DNA of 64,000 nucleotides. Source: Takakia lepidozioides (taxonomy: Eukaryota > Streptophyta > Takakiopsida > Takakiales > Takakiaceae). The stretch covers positions 59,706,001-59,770,000 of the forward strand of contig CM060733.1 of assembly GCA_030704615.1 (NCBI GenBank). The letters are read 5' to 3'. The notes below the pieces were generated by a model. That model saw only the letters and a program-made list of their open reading frames with translations, ran no database searches and was not told where the DNA came from. Position 1 is the stretch's first letter; each line of letters begins with the position of its first letter. This document shows, in pieces, positions 1 to 10,369 of the stretch. A program made the translations under genes and the position numbers.

Positions 1-59
1 ACTTCGATTCCCCGAATCAAGATCATGGTGTTACCTCGACAGTAAAACACTTTGGCTGC

Positions 60-600
60 ATGGTGGACCTTCTTGGACGTGCGGGACAACTGGATGAGAC
101 AGTGGACCTGATTAAAAAAATGTCAATCAATCCAGATGTTGTGGTGTGGAAGGCCTTGCTTGGTGCCTGCAGAATCCATGGCAATGTGGAGATGGCTGAA
201 CGTGCGGCAACATCTATCCTCAAGTGGGATGAACAAGATGCTGCAACTTATGTGTTGCTATTAGACATCTATGCTGCAGCTAGCAGGTGGGATGATACTG
301 CAAAGGTGAGAAAAATGATGAAGGTCAGAGGGTTTAGAAAGGAGCCGGGTCGCTTCTACATTGAGGTTGACAACAAGGTGCACACCTTCGTTGTAGATGA
401 CAAGTTGCATCCCAGAATTAAGGAAATCCATGCTGATCTGAGAAGATTGTCTGGGCAGATGAAAGGAGGTGGGAGATATGCCTGACACGCGCTTTGTATT
501 GCATGATGTGGGGGAGGAGGAAAAAGAATTTTCTCTTTGTCACCATAGTGAGAAGCTGACCATTGGTTTTGCACGACCCCTACGACACCTCCTCCTCCAC
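60..600 (+). pseudogene. 3' fragment of a PPR-DYW gene
   Basis: The fragment encodes the end of a plant organelle RNA-editing PPR protein. It begins in the last PPR/E1 region ([23 protein letters not shown]), runs through the E2/E+ region (KEPGRFYIEV, HPRIKEIHADL), and reaches the start of the DYW deaminase (HSEKL at about 550-563). An early stop at 483 is followed by resumption in another frame ([10 protein letters not shown]). The CxxCH and terminal DYW tripeptide are missing, so the deaminase is broken. It resembles the two complete PPR-DYW genes at 51.7-58.8 kb. The 5' part lies off the window. I read it as a decayed paralogue. Confidence 0.8.
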
Positions 601-1082
601 TAAATTTACAATTGCATTCAAACATCTATGCTGCAGCTGGTAGGTGGGATCCATCTTAGCAGCAGAATATTCTCTCTGCATTTTACCAGCGCCTAACAAC
701 AAGCTGTATGTCCCATCACATTTCACATGAGCCCTTCCTTGTACAACAATTTGACAGATAGAATAGTTTATATAGCTACCTGTTATGTGCTAACTCTCTT
801 CCTCAAAAAGATGCAGAGAGGAGAAGATTGTCAATGCCCAATGCAGGGATGCCTCGGCATGAGCTTGGTCACGTGAGCGCGTGAGCGCAACTGCGCTCAC
901 GCCACGTCACCTTGCGCCAATGCCACATCACGGGGCTCACTCCACGTCATCACACTTGAAGACCGCGTCACCACGCGCCCAGGAAGAAGTGGAGTGTATT
1001 CCCGCGGATTGGCACCCTTTACCGCGGAAACAAGCTGGACGACATAATAAAAGGCAGTGGTCATTCCCACCTGAAAGCAACA
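601..1082. other. non-coding, with GCCACGTCA-like motifs at 840-980
   Basis: No coding sequence is supported. At about 865-980 the sequence is dense in short CACGTGAGCG, GCTCACGCCACGTCA and CCACGTCATC motifs, several in inverted orientation. A comparable cluster lies at 28,560-28,720, beyond the 3' end of the MULE-like gene. The pair could be subterminal repeats of one transposon, but no clean terminal inverted repeat could be aligned by eye. Confidence 0.35.
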
Positions 1083-1400
1083 GATGAATAAAGGATGGAT
1101 GAATGTACAGTTGGATGATAAACATATGGATGAGTGTGAAAAATGAATGTAGATGGATGAATGAGGGATGGATAAGAGTCAAATGGATGAATGTATAATG
1201 GATGTTGAGCAATGAAAAACATTCATGACAGGAAGATGCATGACTAAAACTTTAGACGAATGCACAACGTATATGACATGAGTGTGGAAGGTTTGTGGGG
1301 TGGATTAAAGAGTACAGAGGATGAATGTACAATGGATGTTGAACAAAGGAAAACACTCATGAATGTAGCACGCATGAATACACTGTAGATGAAAGCACAA
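1083..1400. repeat. degenerate GGATGAATG-type simple repeat
   Basis: The stretch is built of short diverged copies of GATGGATGAATGTA-like words (for example at 1,093-1,200 and 1,318-1,400). A longer near-duplicate, AATGTACAATGGATGTTGA, also recurs. The antisense open frame here is rich in Ile, His, Leu and Phe only because of the repeat and is not a gene. Confidence 0.6.
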
Positions 1401-3371
1401 TGGATATGACAAGAGTGAGGGAGGTTTGTGAGATGGATTCATACACATTGCAATTTAAATGGTGCCTGAAGTGGAGCCAGACAAAAGGGGGAGGAGCGCT
1501 GTGTTGTAGAGGTCAGAATCACCCTCCATGCCAAAAAGGCTTCTTCCGCCTGCCTTGCATGCATGGTAAGTTGCTCTTGCACCAGACAGGAGGACATGAA
1601 CAATTTGGTGGGGGGGATTTAAGCAGATGGAACTGGTGAAAGAAAATCAATTCGGAAGGGAGAGAACGAACTTGTGGACACCGAAAGATCGACCACCCGT
1701 GCAGAGTGGTGGCTGCATGACTCTAGCAGTATTTGCATGAACGCTGGGGATTTTTCCTTTGCACCTCTCTAGGGAGTGCCATCTGGTCTCTTCAGAGTCT
1801 GACTGGACTGCATGAAGTTGTGCAAAATGTCATCGACATGCGGCTCATAGGGGGGGTTGATGAAACAACCCTGGTCAGAAATCTCAAAGCTGCGGATGGA
1901 GGATGGTGTCTTTGAGGTGCGAATCCTCCGCAGGCAGATCGCCTCGAACATCCTCGTCTGCCAAAGATAGCAGGTTAGTGTGGTAAGCACAATCTATAGT
2001 GGAAGTGTGTACATCGGCTGTTCAGAACTCAGGCACAAAACAATCATTTTTATCACGAATCGGTGATGATCGGTGTCGATCATGATAGATTCTTCTAGAG
2101 TGGAGCTGCAGAGAACATTGAAACTCATCATGAAAGCACAAGCAGAAGGGAGACGGCATACCAGCTGACCAGGGAAACCCCTTTCACAAGGTAGAGGCTG
2201 TTCATATAATTCCATGTGCGCAAAACTTCAAACCCTGAAGACTTCAGGTATGATGCCAATGCCCGATGACTATCTTTGTCACATGACTGAAAAAGCAGAA
2301 GTGTCCCTGCATCAGAGAGGAAATTATTACAGAACCCGAACACCCAACTCCAGTAGTTGTCCTCGAATTTGTTCCAGCCTGGCGTCTTGCCCTTTGGAAG
2401 AACTTCTGGCACAGCCTGGCCATCCGGGATGTCGAGAATGACAATGTCAGCCGCATATGTTTTCTACACACCGCACACGAAGGTGGGACCTGTGCTCACC
2501 TGCAACAGACATGTTTTTTTTAAGAACGATGGCAAGAATGTTTTCAAAGAACCAAACTGAAATACTGCCAATGAAACTTTCAGAGAAAAAGGAAAGAACC
2601 TGGAATTCTCACCAGATTGAGGAATGAGATTATGTTGTCCCAGGTAGGCAAAAGCACCCCAGTGTATCCTCTCTTTCGACTCTGCATCATCGACAGCCAA
2701 CCCTCATTGACAATTTTAATCTCTCCTGCCGAATCAGAACGGGAAGGGTGTGGCTTGGCATCGAGCACGCACTGAACTGTGCGGGTATATCTTCCAGCAG
2801 TGAAGTCCTGCCCACTCTCCATCCCTTTTCTTTCTCCTTCCCCTTGTCCTTTTCCTTCTCTTTGGACTTGTCTTTGTCCTTTGGCTTTGCTGGTGAGATG
2901 GCTATGACATCAAGAGCCTTGTCTTTTGGTTTGCGGCCCGCCTTCTTTCCCTTCTGCGGCGTTCCCTGAGCATCAGGCTCCTTGGCAGCCAATGTTGCTA
3001 TGTTTCTTTGGTACTCTTCGTCAGTCAGAGGCGCCAGCATCTCAGCATTATTGTTCAAATATTTCATATGCTGTTCTTGAAAGGTCGTGTGCTCCGGTGG
3101 GCAGTCAAGGTACCAGCCACAGTCTCTGAAGTGAGAAGGACTCCAGTCCTTCAATATCCCTGCAGTATACATGGTTGGATCGTTTGCAGGGTCCGACCAC
3201 ATGTCAAGATAGTCTGGAATACCGCTCAGGTGATTTCCTTCCATAAGCACATATTTCGTGTACCTGTTAAACAGGAGATAAATCCCAACCCACCAAAGCG
3301 CGAAGTGAGTAAGATGCAAGTAGCACAGAATGAAAAAAACATGGAATGAAATGGCTCTGAGAACTGCTCCA

Positions 3372-4203
3372 AGGACCTTTCAGGACCACACGACAGCTCC
3401 GGATGTGAATGTCGTCAACGCCATTCAAAACATTCCATTCAATGATACTGTAAATACACCCTAATCCACGTGAATGCAAACTCTCGCTTTGGAATGACAC
3501 AGATATAGAAGTGAATGTCGTCAACGACATTCACTTTGGATTTGTGAATACACTGCTAATCAAGCCTAATGATTTCTCAAAAGAGGCAAAATCATTGGAT
3601 GGAAATCAGAAACTCGAGTAAGGAACCCTCCCCAAAAACTCAATGGACATTCATAACGAACATAACACTGAGGACCTCATAATAACACTGGATGTGAATG
3701 GCGTCAACGCCATTCACAAAATTACGAACAATGAACCAATTAATACACCCTTAGCTCCCAATCCATGTAAATTCAAATTGTCGCTGGTGAATGACACAGA
3801 CATAGAAGTGAATGTCGTCAACGACATTCACTTTGGATCTCTGATAACACAGCTAATCAAGCCTCAAGATTTCTCGCAAGAGGCAAAAGCAATGCAGAAC
3901 AACTGAATGTCTGCATCGACATTCAGCAAACTGAAGTGAGGAACCCTCACTGTAAACTCTATGGACATTACAAAAACTTACATAACTCTAAGGACCTCTC
4001 AACAACTCTGGATGTGAATGTCGTCAACGCCATTCAGGAACATTATCAATTCGAATCTGGGACACTATAATTACACCCTAAGCTCCTAATCCAGGTGAAT
4101 TCAAATTCTCGCTTAAGAATGACTCAGACAAAGAAGTGAATGTCGTCAACGACATTCAATTTGGATCTATGATTACAATCCTTATGAAGCCAAATTATTT
4201 CCC
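3372..4203. repeat. three-unit tandem repeat (about 300-330 bp) with 24-bp palindromes
   Basis: Three diverged units start near 3,372, 3,672 and 3,993, each opening with GGACCT and a GGATGTGAATG...CGTCAACG palindrome. A second palindrome, GTGAATGTCGT-CA-ACGACATTCA, is at 3,511, 3,808 and 4,136. The array sits inside the intron (3,264-4,229) of the decayed minus-strand gene. The palindromes could fold into hairpins in DNA or RNA. Confidence 0.8.
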
Positions 4204-5157
4204 AAAAAGTGCAGTAGAGTTTCCAGTATGATATTGCACCTGTACACAACTCGCATCATGGCCAACTCTCCTCCAACCTGACTGTCAAAGTCGTTGGACC
4301 GTAAAATGTTACCATCTTTGGAGAACTCCCGGAAAAAACAGTATCTCCAGGTGAGACCTCTCCATGTCCTTATGTATGCCTCCAATGACATTTGGGGAGG
4401 GGAAACAATCAAAATGTTTAAGTCCTTCAAAGTCTGATCCAGCACAATGATGGCGCGCTTTTCGAGCTGCAAATTGTATATTTGTCAGTATTGCAAATAA
4501 GATACTCATCACATAATTGAAGAAAAGAAAACGGCTTATTTGAATACACACCTGACTCCAAAATGTAGCCTTGTGGAGCCAGTTATCAAACACCAAATCA
4601 CTGATTCCTTCCACCTTTGTGCCAGGCTGTATGGTGCTCTTTGGGAACTGATTCAAGTCCTTTACTGTCTGATCTGAGTTCCATATCTCCAGCCACCTTA
4701 TTTTGTTTGTGGGTCGACCATGGATATGGCCAGCCGGTGCAATTTCTCTTGCTGCATCTCCGGATGCACATACTTGTCATAGTGAGATTTGATCTGCTGA
4801 AGGAACTCAGAACCAAGTCCAGGATCTACTATTCTAAGCTGCTTTCCGAAGGCGGACATCAATTTGGTTCTTCGCAATTCAAACTCATTTTTTATTGCTG
4901 CTTCCACACCCTTTGATGTCCTTAGTTCCTCTGGTGTAGTGCGGTAATATTCGGATTTTCTCTTCTCAGCTGCCTCTGCCAGTTCTTGCTGCATTGATTC
5001 AAATAGTGATTAGCACCGAAGGGACTACAAACATGTATTCGAAAAGTAACTGAGTACAGACTCGGGCTTACCGCATACATGTACTCCAGAAATGCCTCTC
5101 GAGTCAAAGAATACCAAGTGCCTACAGCTCTTCCTGTTTCGCATTTCTTGATTATAT

Positions 5158-5174
5158 TTGGGGGGGGGGGGGGG
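5158..5174. repeat. poly-G tract
   Basis: There is a run of about 17 G next to an exon-like block of the decayed minus-strand gene. The exact length is unreliable in any assembly. Confidence 0.8.
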
Positions 5175-5566
5175 GGTACCGTCCCAAAATCATCCAGCTT
5201 CATCAGACCAATCCGCTAAATTCGGAATAGTGTGTGGACCAAGCTTGTTGTCACATGCGATTTCTTTGTCGATCTGCAAAAACATTGGAAACATTGCATT
5301 CCTTAACACTGTTTTTTTGGGATTAACAAGACACTACAGAGGGAATGAAATCTCTAGGATGACTTACTTGTTCACGTCGTGCATAGCTGTAAGAAGCCTA
5401 GCGATGTCGTTTCCTGGATCCAAAACCATTGCCTCCACAGCAACATGCTTGTCTTTGTCTTTCGCATGGTGTTTCTGGATGTATCCATCCATGCCAGCAA
5501 TCGGTGGTTGTCGTCCCAGACGTAGAACATGTGGTTGCAGAATTGCTGGGTGTTCTTCCCATCATC

Positions 5567-5825
5567 CCACGACTCCCACCACGAGGTCTCCGCCCCCATG
5601 GTGAGTCCTATGTCACCCCCACTAAGTCCCGCTAAGCTACCACCACCCCTTGTGGAGCCACCCCCACCGCAACCCGGTGTGCGGGGCTCCACCTAGTGAG
5701 CGCCTCCGCCTCCTTGAGTGCCTTGGGCACTCAAGGGTGCTTCAGCCCCCCATACCTATCACTGCCGTTGTCCCCACCACAGGGGCAGCCCCTCATGTGT
5801 CCCGACCCCCTGCCCTCAAGGCGAC
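5567..5825 (-). mobile_element. truncated family A LTR
   Basis: The sequence matches the first third of the family A LTR (compare 23,700-23,957) in the same minus orientation. It begins inside the LTR at CCCACGACTCCCACCACG and ends CTCAAGGCGACA, with a short deletion just before the terminus. It lies between the divergent minus-strand gene and the MULE-like gene, so it probably replaced their shared upstream region. Confidence 0.8.
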
Positions 5826-5890
5826 ATCAGTAAACCGATTTACACTGAAGGTCTGCGATAGCAAGGTATCAACGTACGCGAGGAAGGAAG

Positions 5891-7248
5891 ATGGCTTCCT
5901 CTAAAGCGGAGTTATTCTCTAACGACAAACCAGTGCCATTCTCCCAGGAAGTCCTTGATAATGGATTTGCAATTGTTCTGGAAAATGTCTTGGCTACCGT
6001 TTTCAGCTTCAGAATGGCTCCATCTTTTGGAGAAAGAGGTGTACGATTTGAAAGGGAAGTTGTTGAAATACTCTTTCCAAAACCGTGATGAGACGGCTCA
6101 TGTCAGCCAGTGGAGAGTGCCCTGGTCGATACAGAGTACTTGGAGAGCCTCGGCAAAAGTCCCTTGGTCATATGTGACGCCGGGGACTGGCTGCTTCGGT
6201 CGTTGAAGACAAGAGGGAGGTGGTGGTGGAAAAAAAAGAACAGACGTCCTCCACTCCAATCGTTGAGCTTTCGGATTCGTCCGATGATGACATAAGTGAA
6301 ATTCCAAATCCAGTCCTTCCTACTGTGGTTGGAGAAGCTGATGAAGAAGATTTGTAGTGTCATTCCAAAAATACGGGCGATGGGAGGAATGGCTGGATTC
6401 AAAAGCGAGTTGCGAGGAATTGATTGGGAATCTTTGAAGCAGGTGCCTGTGAAGTTCTTGCCAGAGACTTTTGATGGCGATATCCTATTCGAGCTGCCTC
6501 TTCCTCCGCGAGTTGGAGGGTTGTAACAATCATGATGCATGGAATGGACAAGAAACACGACAGGCACCCGTGGTGTAGAACAAAAACATCCAATATTCAG
6601 AATGATGACAAGCTTGTTTTCAGGAGAACAGTTTGCAATGGACACCTTAGGTGTGATAATTTGAATTGCAGACACTTTCTTCAGTCTGGGGTTCATAATC
6701 AAAGCGAATGGGAGGGTCTGGCCGAAAATCCATTTCAGCCTGGGACTGCCCCACCACCGGCAAACACTTTCGTCTGCAAATTCTGCAAACTTGTGCCATC
6801 TGCTTGACGCTCTGCGGAGCAAGAATGTACTATGTTGTCCACCGTTTGAAAACAATGACAAGAGCTTGTGTGCATTTCAGATTCCATAACCATCCTGTCT
6901 CGAAGGGGGATTACAGGGAGAGTGTTGAGACAGTATCGAGGTTGATTAAACAGGATTTCGGGAGAAACCCATCCGCAACAACATCTGCAATTGCTCTTGG
7001 CGCAAGCAAGTCCTTCTTAGAAAGCCATATTTTGAGTGAAGGGGATTCTGTGGGGACTAAACTTGACGGTGCAGCATTGGACCTGGTCATGGATCATTTC
7101 TCCACTTTGAGTTCACCTAAAATTCGGCTTCAGATCAATGCATTAAGAATGGGTTCTGGTATCAGAGGCTACATAGACAACATTTTGGAGTTGAAACGAG
7201 TGAGCAAGTATGATACATCCAGGACAATGTATTCCCAGGTCAAGGTGC
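5891..7248 (+). pseudogene. MULE-like transposase, 5' part (split gene)
   Basis: This is the N-terminal part of a Mutator-like DNA transposase. Frames open from the ATG at 5,891, then 6,296-6,526, 6,532-6,807 and 6,708-7,248, with shifts between them. Visible features are an acidic patch (about 6,258-6,350), a Cys/His cluster (CNGHLRCDNLNCRHF and CKFCKL, about 6,630-6,800), then CGARMYYVVHRLKTMTRACV and HNHPVSKGDYRES, typical of the region before the DDE core. The frame stops at 7,248, where the 18-kb retroelement begins. Homology resumes at 25,260. Partner blocks and motif order make a MULE assignment likely; the exact clade is unknown. Confidence 0.7.
7245..7248. repeat. target-site duplication GTGC (left)
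   Basis: GTGC directly precedes the TGTCGTGCGC terminus at 7,249. The same four bases follow the CTTGACA terminus at 25,260-25,263. A five-base match would need one mismatch. Confidence 0.6.
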
Positions 7249-7438
7249 TGTCGTGCGCATACATATCGCTACACAACTACATCGCTGTCCAAAACCACAC
7301 AACACATGTGCACACCACACACTAGTATATCACTAGTCCACCACTAGTCCAGCCACTAGTCCAACCACTAGGCTACAACTAGTCAGTCACTAGGCTGCCA
7401 CTATGCTGCCCACTATGGCAGTCACTAGTCCACACAAT
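7249..7438 (-). repeat. terminal-repeat piece of the DNMT element (3' end)
   Basis: This 190-bp block, starting TGTCGTGCGCATAC and rich in CCACTAGTC words, recurs at 24,748-24,933 in the same orientation. In element orientation it is the last part of the LTR. The rest of this LTR, including the TGTCAAG start, is not found next to it, so the 3' LTR is internally deleted. Confidence 0.7.
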
Positions 7439-7690
7439 CGCCCCCCTAGCTGGTGCTTAGGTCCCTCTAAGTCCAGGTAGCCACAAGATGTGATAGTGAC
7501 CATAGCCCCACTAAGTCCTCCGCCACTATCCCTACTACACTCAAACTCGATAGATCAAGAGGTCGGGTGCAAGAGTTGCCCCATCGTAGTCGCCGTCTTG
7601 CAACCTGTGAACTTGAGCTTGGGATCTCATGTATTGACTCCTATGAGCTTGGCCTCCCATGTCTTGTTAGCTGCCTCCAGTCATGTCCAC
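7439..7690 (-). other. 3' end of the element's coding region / untranslated remnant
   Basis: The sequence lies between the PHD finger and the terminal repeat. No clear domain is seen. It may hold the last codons of the polyprotein and the 3' UTR of the DNMT element. Confidence 0.4.
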
Positions 7691-7966
7691 TGCCACTATC
7701 CCAAGCAGTGTGGACACAACCAATCTCCGTCAGGAACTTCTCAAGAGGTGGTGTCAAGCATCCCATATGCCAGCCCTTGAGCATCGATCACACACCAGCA
7801 TGGTGGCTACCCCTTTGGCAGACCCACAGAGCATGCACCTCAAACCTGCAGGTACCTTTGCCAAGTTTGGGTCAACTCTGCCATCGACATTGGGAAGGTG
7901 ACATGGCGCACAATTACGCACATGGTCCTTCCAAGTCATGTCATCCCGACCCTCCAAGATCAGGAC
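7691..7966 (-). pseudogene. PHD-type zinc finger at the C-terminus of the retroelement polyprotein
   Basis: A PHD finger binds histone tails. Read on the minus strand, a short lead-in (KDHVRNCAPCHLPN) is followed by the first Cys pair (CMLCGS, about 7,830), then MLVCDRC, a His-Cys part readable as WHMGCLTPPL after a one-base shift near 7,775, and the last Cys pair DGDWLCPHC (about 7,700-7,720). All eight zinc ligands of the C4HC3 pattern can be placed. The upstream part, between integrase and LEGRDDM, is interrupted at 7,967 by a family A copy. A chromatin-targeting role for integration is inference. Confidence 0.72.
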
Positions 7967-8671
7967 TGTCGTGGCCCTTTGCCTTGAGGGCAGGGGGTCG
8001 GGGACACATGAGGGGCTGCCCATGTGGTGGGGGCAGCGGGGCAGCGATAGGTATGGGGGGCTGAAGCACCCTTGAGTGCCCAAGGCACTCAAGGAGGCGG
8101 AGGAGGCGCTCACTAGGTGGAGCCCCGCACACGGGTTGCGGTTGTGGGGTGGGGGTGGCTCCACAAGGGGTGGTGGTAGCTTAGCGGGACTTAGTGGGGG
8201 TGACATAGGACTCACCATGGGGGCGGAGACCTCGTGGTGGGAGTCGTGGGGAGTCTTGGGACTCAGCACGGTCCATAGGGACCGTGGTGAGTGGGCCAAG
8301 ACTCACGCGACTCATCACCGGGAGTCGAGGGTTTTCGTGGTGGTTCGCCATTAAAATGGCATGGCTGGTTTGTGAAACCCCGCGGACAGCTACAGAGGTA
8401 TATATAGGAGAGTAGTAACCCCGAGAACGGTTGCAAGCCCGTTGGTGACCAAAAACTAGTGGATAAGCGAGGCGAGCCGGAAAAGGACCAAAGAGTGGGG
8501 AGCTGTTCGGACTGCCAACTAACAAAGGGAATTCCCGCTGGTTCCAAATCGGTGGAGGGTCTGTTGGGAGGACAACAAAAAGGGGACCGTTATGCCCCGG
8601 TGAGCAGCCGAAGCTCCAAGTTGGCCCAGCGGCCAGGTTGGGAGTCAGGCGCGCGCATCAAAGCGAGTAAC
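7967..8671 (+). mobile_element. family A LTR of the rearranged nested copy
   Basis: It starts TGTCGTGGCCCTTTGCC and follows the family A LTR (compare 27,147-27,872), including the TATATATAG box at about 8,400. It stops at GCGAGTAAC, roughly 50 bp before the expected end, and joins gag sequence directly. The primer-binding site and the gag start are deleted. The left flank is AGGAC; no matching right-hand duplication was found. Confidence 0.8.
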
Positions 8672-9229
8672 CTGGCTCCTGGAGGAGCAGAGCAGTACTT
8701 CGGGCGGCCAAGTTGAGTGACGAGGATCGGGTGGAAGTGGCTCCCACCTATTTGAGAGGCTATGCTCAACAATGGTGCAGAAACGCCTTCACGACCGAGG
8801 TCCAAGCCCGGAAACCTTGAATGGAGTGGGTTCAAGGAATTGATGAAGAGACAGTTTGTGCCCCTCAACGCGTCCTGGCTTGCCCGGGACAAGATGAGGA
8901 ATTTGAAGCAAACAGATGACATTCGGGGGTATGTCCAGGCTTTCAATGTACTGTTGCTCGAAGTCGCGGACATGGCAGAACCAAAAATGGTCTTCAACTT
9001 TGTGGCGGGACTGGCCCCATGGGCAAGCGGAAGTTGGAGGAGGAGAAGCCACCCAAGACTTTGAACGAGGCAATTGAGAGGGCTGAATGTTTCTCGGATG
9101 TCCCTAGGGATGAGAGACAAGGCCGTACGAAGCTGAACCACAAGAAGACCCGGCGGAAAGGTGACTCCTTCCGACCGGAAAAGAAGTGGGATAGGCCACG
9201 CGGCGACAATGGCACGTGAAAATCGAAGG
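8672..9229 (+). pseudogene. family A gag fragment
   Basis: This is the middle of a Ty3/gypsy Gag capsid: QYF near the start, then a shifted frame with LKQTDDIRGYVQAFNVL and NFVAGLAPW, typical retrotransposon-gag helices. The same protein appears on the minus strand at about 22,180-22,800. Frame changes occur near 8,760 and 9,020. Around 9,229 (CGAAGGGAG) the family A sequence ends and unrelated chromodomain sequence begins, so the zinc knuckle, protease, RT and integrase are absent here. Confidence 0.75.
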
Positions 9230-9440
9230 GAGTCACTTATTGCGTCCGCCACCTATGCTGTTGGATCTTGAAAATGAACCTGAGTACGAGGTGGAGGCAA
9301 TACTTAAGTCGAGGAGGTTCAAGAACCGAGAAACGGAGTATCTCGTCAAATGGAAGGGCTATCATCATGTGGAGGCATCTTGGGTGCGTGCCTCAGAAAT
9401 GGGAAACGCATCCGAGGCGGTTGCAGCTTTCGAAGGGTGA
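9230..9440 (+). pseudogene. integrase C-terminal chromodomain of a chromovirus
   Basis: The peptide YEVEAILKSRRFKNRETEYL then LVKWKGYHHVEASWVRASEM is a chromodomain of the type at the C-terminus of chromoviral (Ty3/gypsy) integrases, which guides insertion into heterochromatin. It ends in a stop at 9,438. It is preceded directly by a family A gag piece, so most of pol was lost by deletion. Whether it is family A's own chromodomain cannot be told, because the other family A copy lacks this part. Confidence 0.75.
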
Positions 9441-10366
9441 CCTCAAAAGCGGAAGAAGCGTTGATGGGGACATCAACCTTGGAGCGTGGGGAGGAAATGC
9501 ATGCTGAGCTCGGCTTAGCTAGCTTAGGAATCCGATTGCAAAAACTTGTATTGTACAAAACGTGCTATAAATGAAATGGATTCCAAATGTTGTGCGTCCT
9601 ATTTTGTTGGAATGTGATGCATGGTATAGTTGGCTAGTGTGTAGAATGCATGCTAGCTTATAAAAGTGGGAGAGGTAAATTGGGTTAATCGGTGTTTGCG
9701 TAGTGCCGAAATCGGGTGACCCCCATCCGAGGGGCAAGGAAACTTGCGCCTTCTTTGGGAGTTCACGTGCTAGTGCGCACCTGGCGCGTGCGCGTATTAT
9801 AACTGCGCTACCGAGGGGGTTGCCTTGTAGTGCGGGCTAACGCGGAAGCCACGTGCTTCCGTTCACGTACTATAATTGTGTAGCCTCGGGACGAAGTCCT
9901 AGTGCGATTTCGGCGTGTTCCCGTACCGTAGGCCAGCATTCCAAGGCGGACCCAATTGTAGTGATTGGGGCGCACGGTTGGTTCAAGGTTATCCTCCTAG
10001 TCAAAGAGGGTTCCAGGTGAACCCTTGCTCAAGGTGATGCCAAAAAGCGGCATCATAAGCGGTCGCAAGCAATGTTGTTGCAGTAAGGCGATTCGATCCT
10101 CGGGGAGGATCGTTCCTTGGCCTTGAAGTAGGCCAAGAAGAGTGCACTGGGAGGAGCTGGAGAGGCTCCACCCTTGGCCGGGACTTGGAGGAAGTCGGGC
10201 CGAACTAGCTAGTGGAGAGTAGAGTCAAGTGTGGGGTTTGGTTCTTTGTCATGGGACGCCATGGTGCGGAAACAAACTCCTTGATGTGGGACGCCACAAC
10301 TTGGATGTTCGTTTCTACAAAATGGACAAGTCGATGAGGACATCCACTCCCTGTTGGTAGGGGTGT
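9441..10366 (+). mobile_element. non-coding 3' region, probably a retroelement LTR
   Basis: After the chromodomain stop comes a purine-rich tract (GGAGCGTGGGGAGGAAA, 9,481-9,497), like a polypurine tract, then TGCATGCTGAGC at 9,498. No protein is encoded for about 870 bp. Where the integrase frame of the host element resumes on the minus strand (DDPDVWVR, about 10,370-10,400), the foreign sequence must have ended. It does not match the family A LTR, so it may be an LTR of another family or a long 3' UTR. Confidence 0.4.
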
Positions 10367-10369
10367 GTG

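Larger units (their letters stand above)
1770..5566 (-). pseudogene. decayed spliced gene with ParB-like and methyltransferase-like stretches
   Basis: Exon-like blocks read on the minus strand at about 5,566-5,380, 5,155-5,072, 4,988-4,552, 4,466-4,230, 3,263-2,613, 2,462-2,185 and 1,990-1,770. Several are bounded by good GT/AG sites; the 4,466-4,230 block joins the 3,263 block in frame. The first block has a VWDDNHRLLAW motif like the DGxHR signature of ParB/sulfiredoxin folds. A later block has a Lys/Glu-rich basic stretch. Further on come ADIVILDIPDG and DAGTLLLFQS...SGFEVLRTWNYMNS, the spacing of an N6/N4 amino-methyltransferase with DIPD where DPPY is usual. The last block contains INPPYEP. 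Frameshifts occur near 4,700 and 2,820, and a family A LTR piece removes the upstream end. No function is proven; it may be a transposon accessory gene divergent from the MULE gene. Confidence 0.45.

Noticed and set aside
937-1212. Antisense open frame of Ile, His, Leu and Phe repeats.
   Set aside because: It is produced by the GGATGAATG simple repeat; no domain, no partner exon.
3372-4203. Regularly spaced palindromes, suggestive of a CRISPR array.
   Set aside because: Units are about 300 bp and homologous throughout, with no short unique spacers and no cas genes; this is eukaryotic nuclear DNA.
7439-7690. A second primer-binding or polypurine site for the DNMT element.
   Set aside because: No convincing tract could be fixed because the LTR next to it is incomplete.
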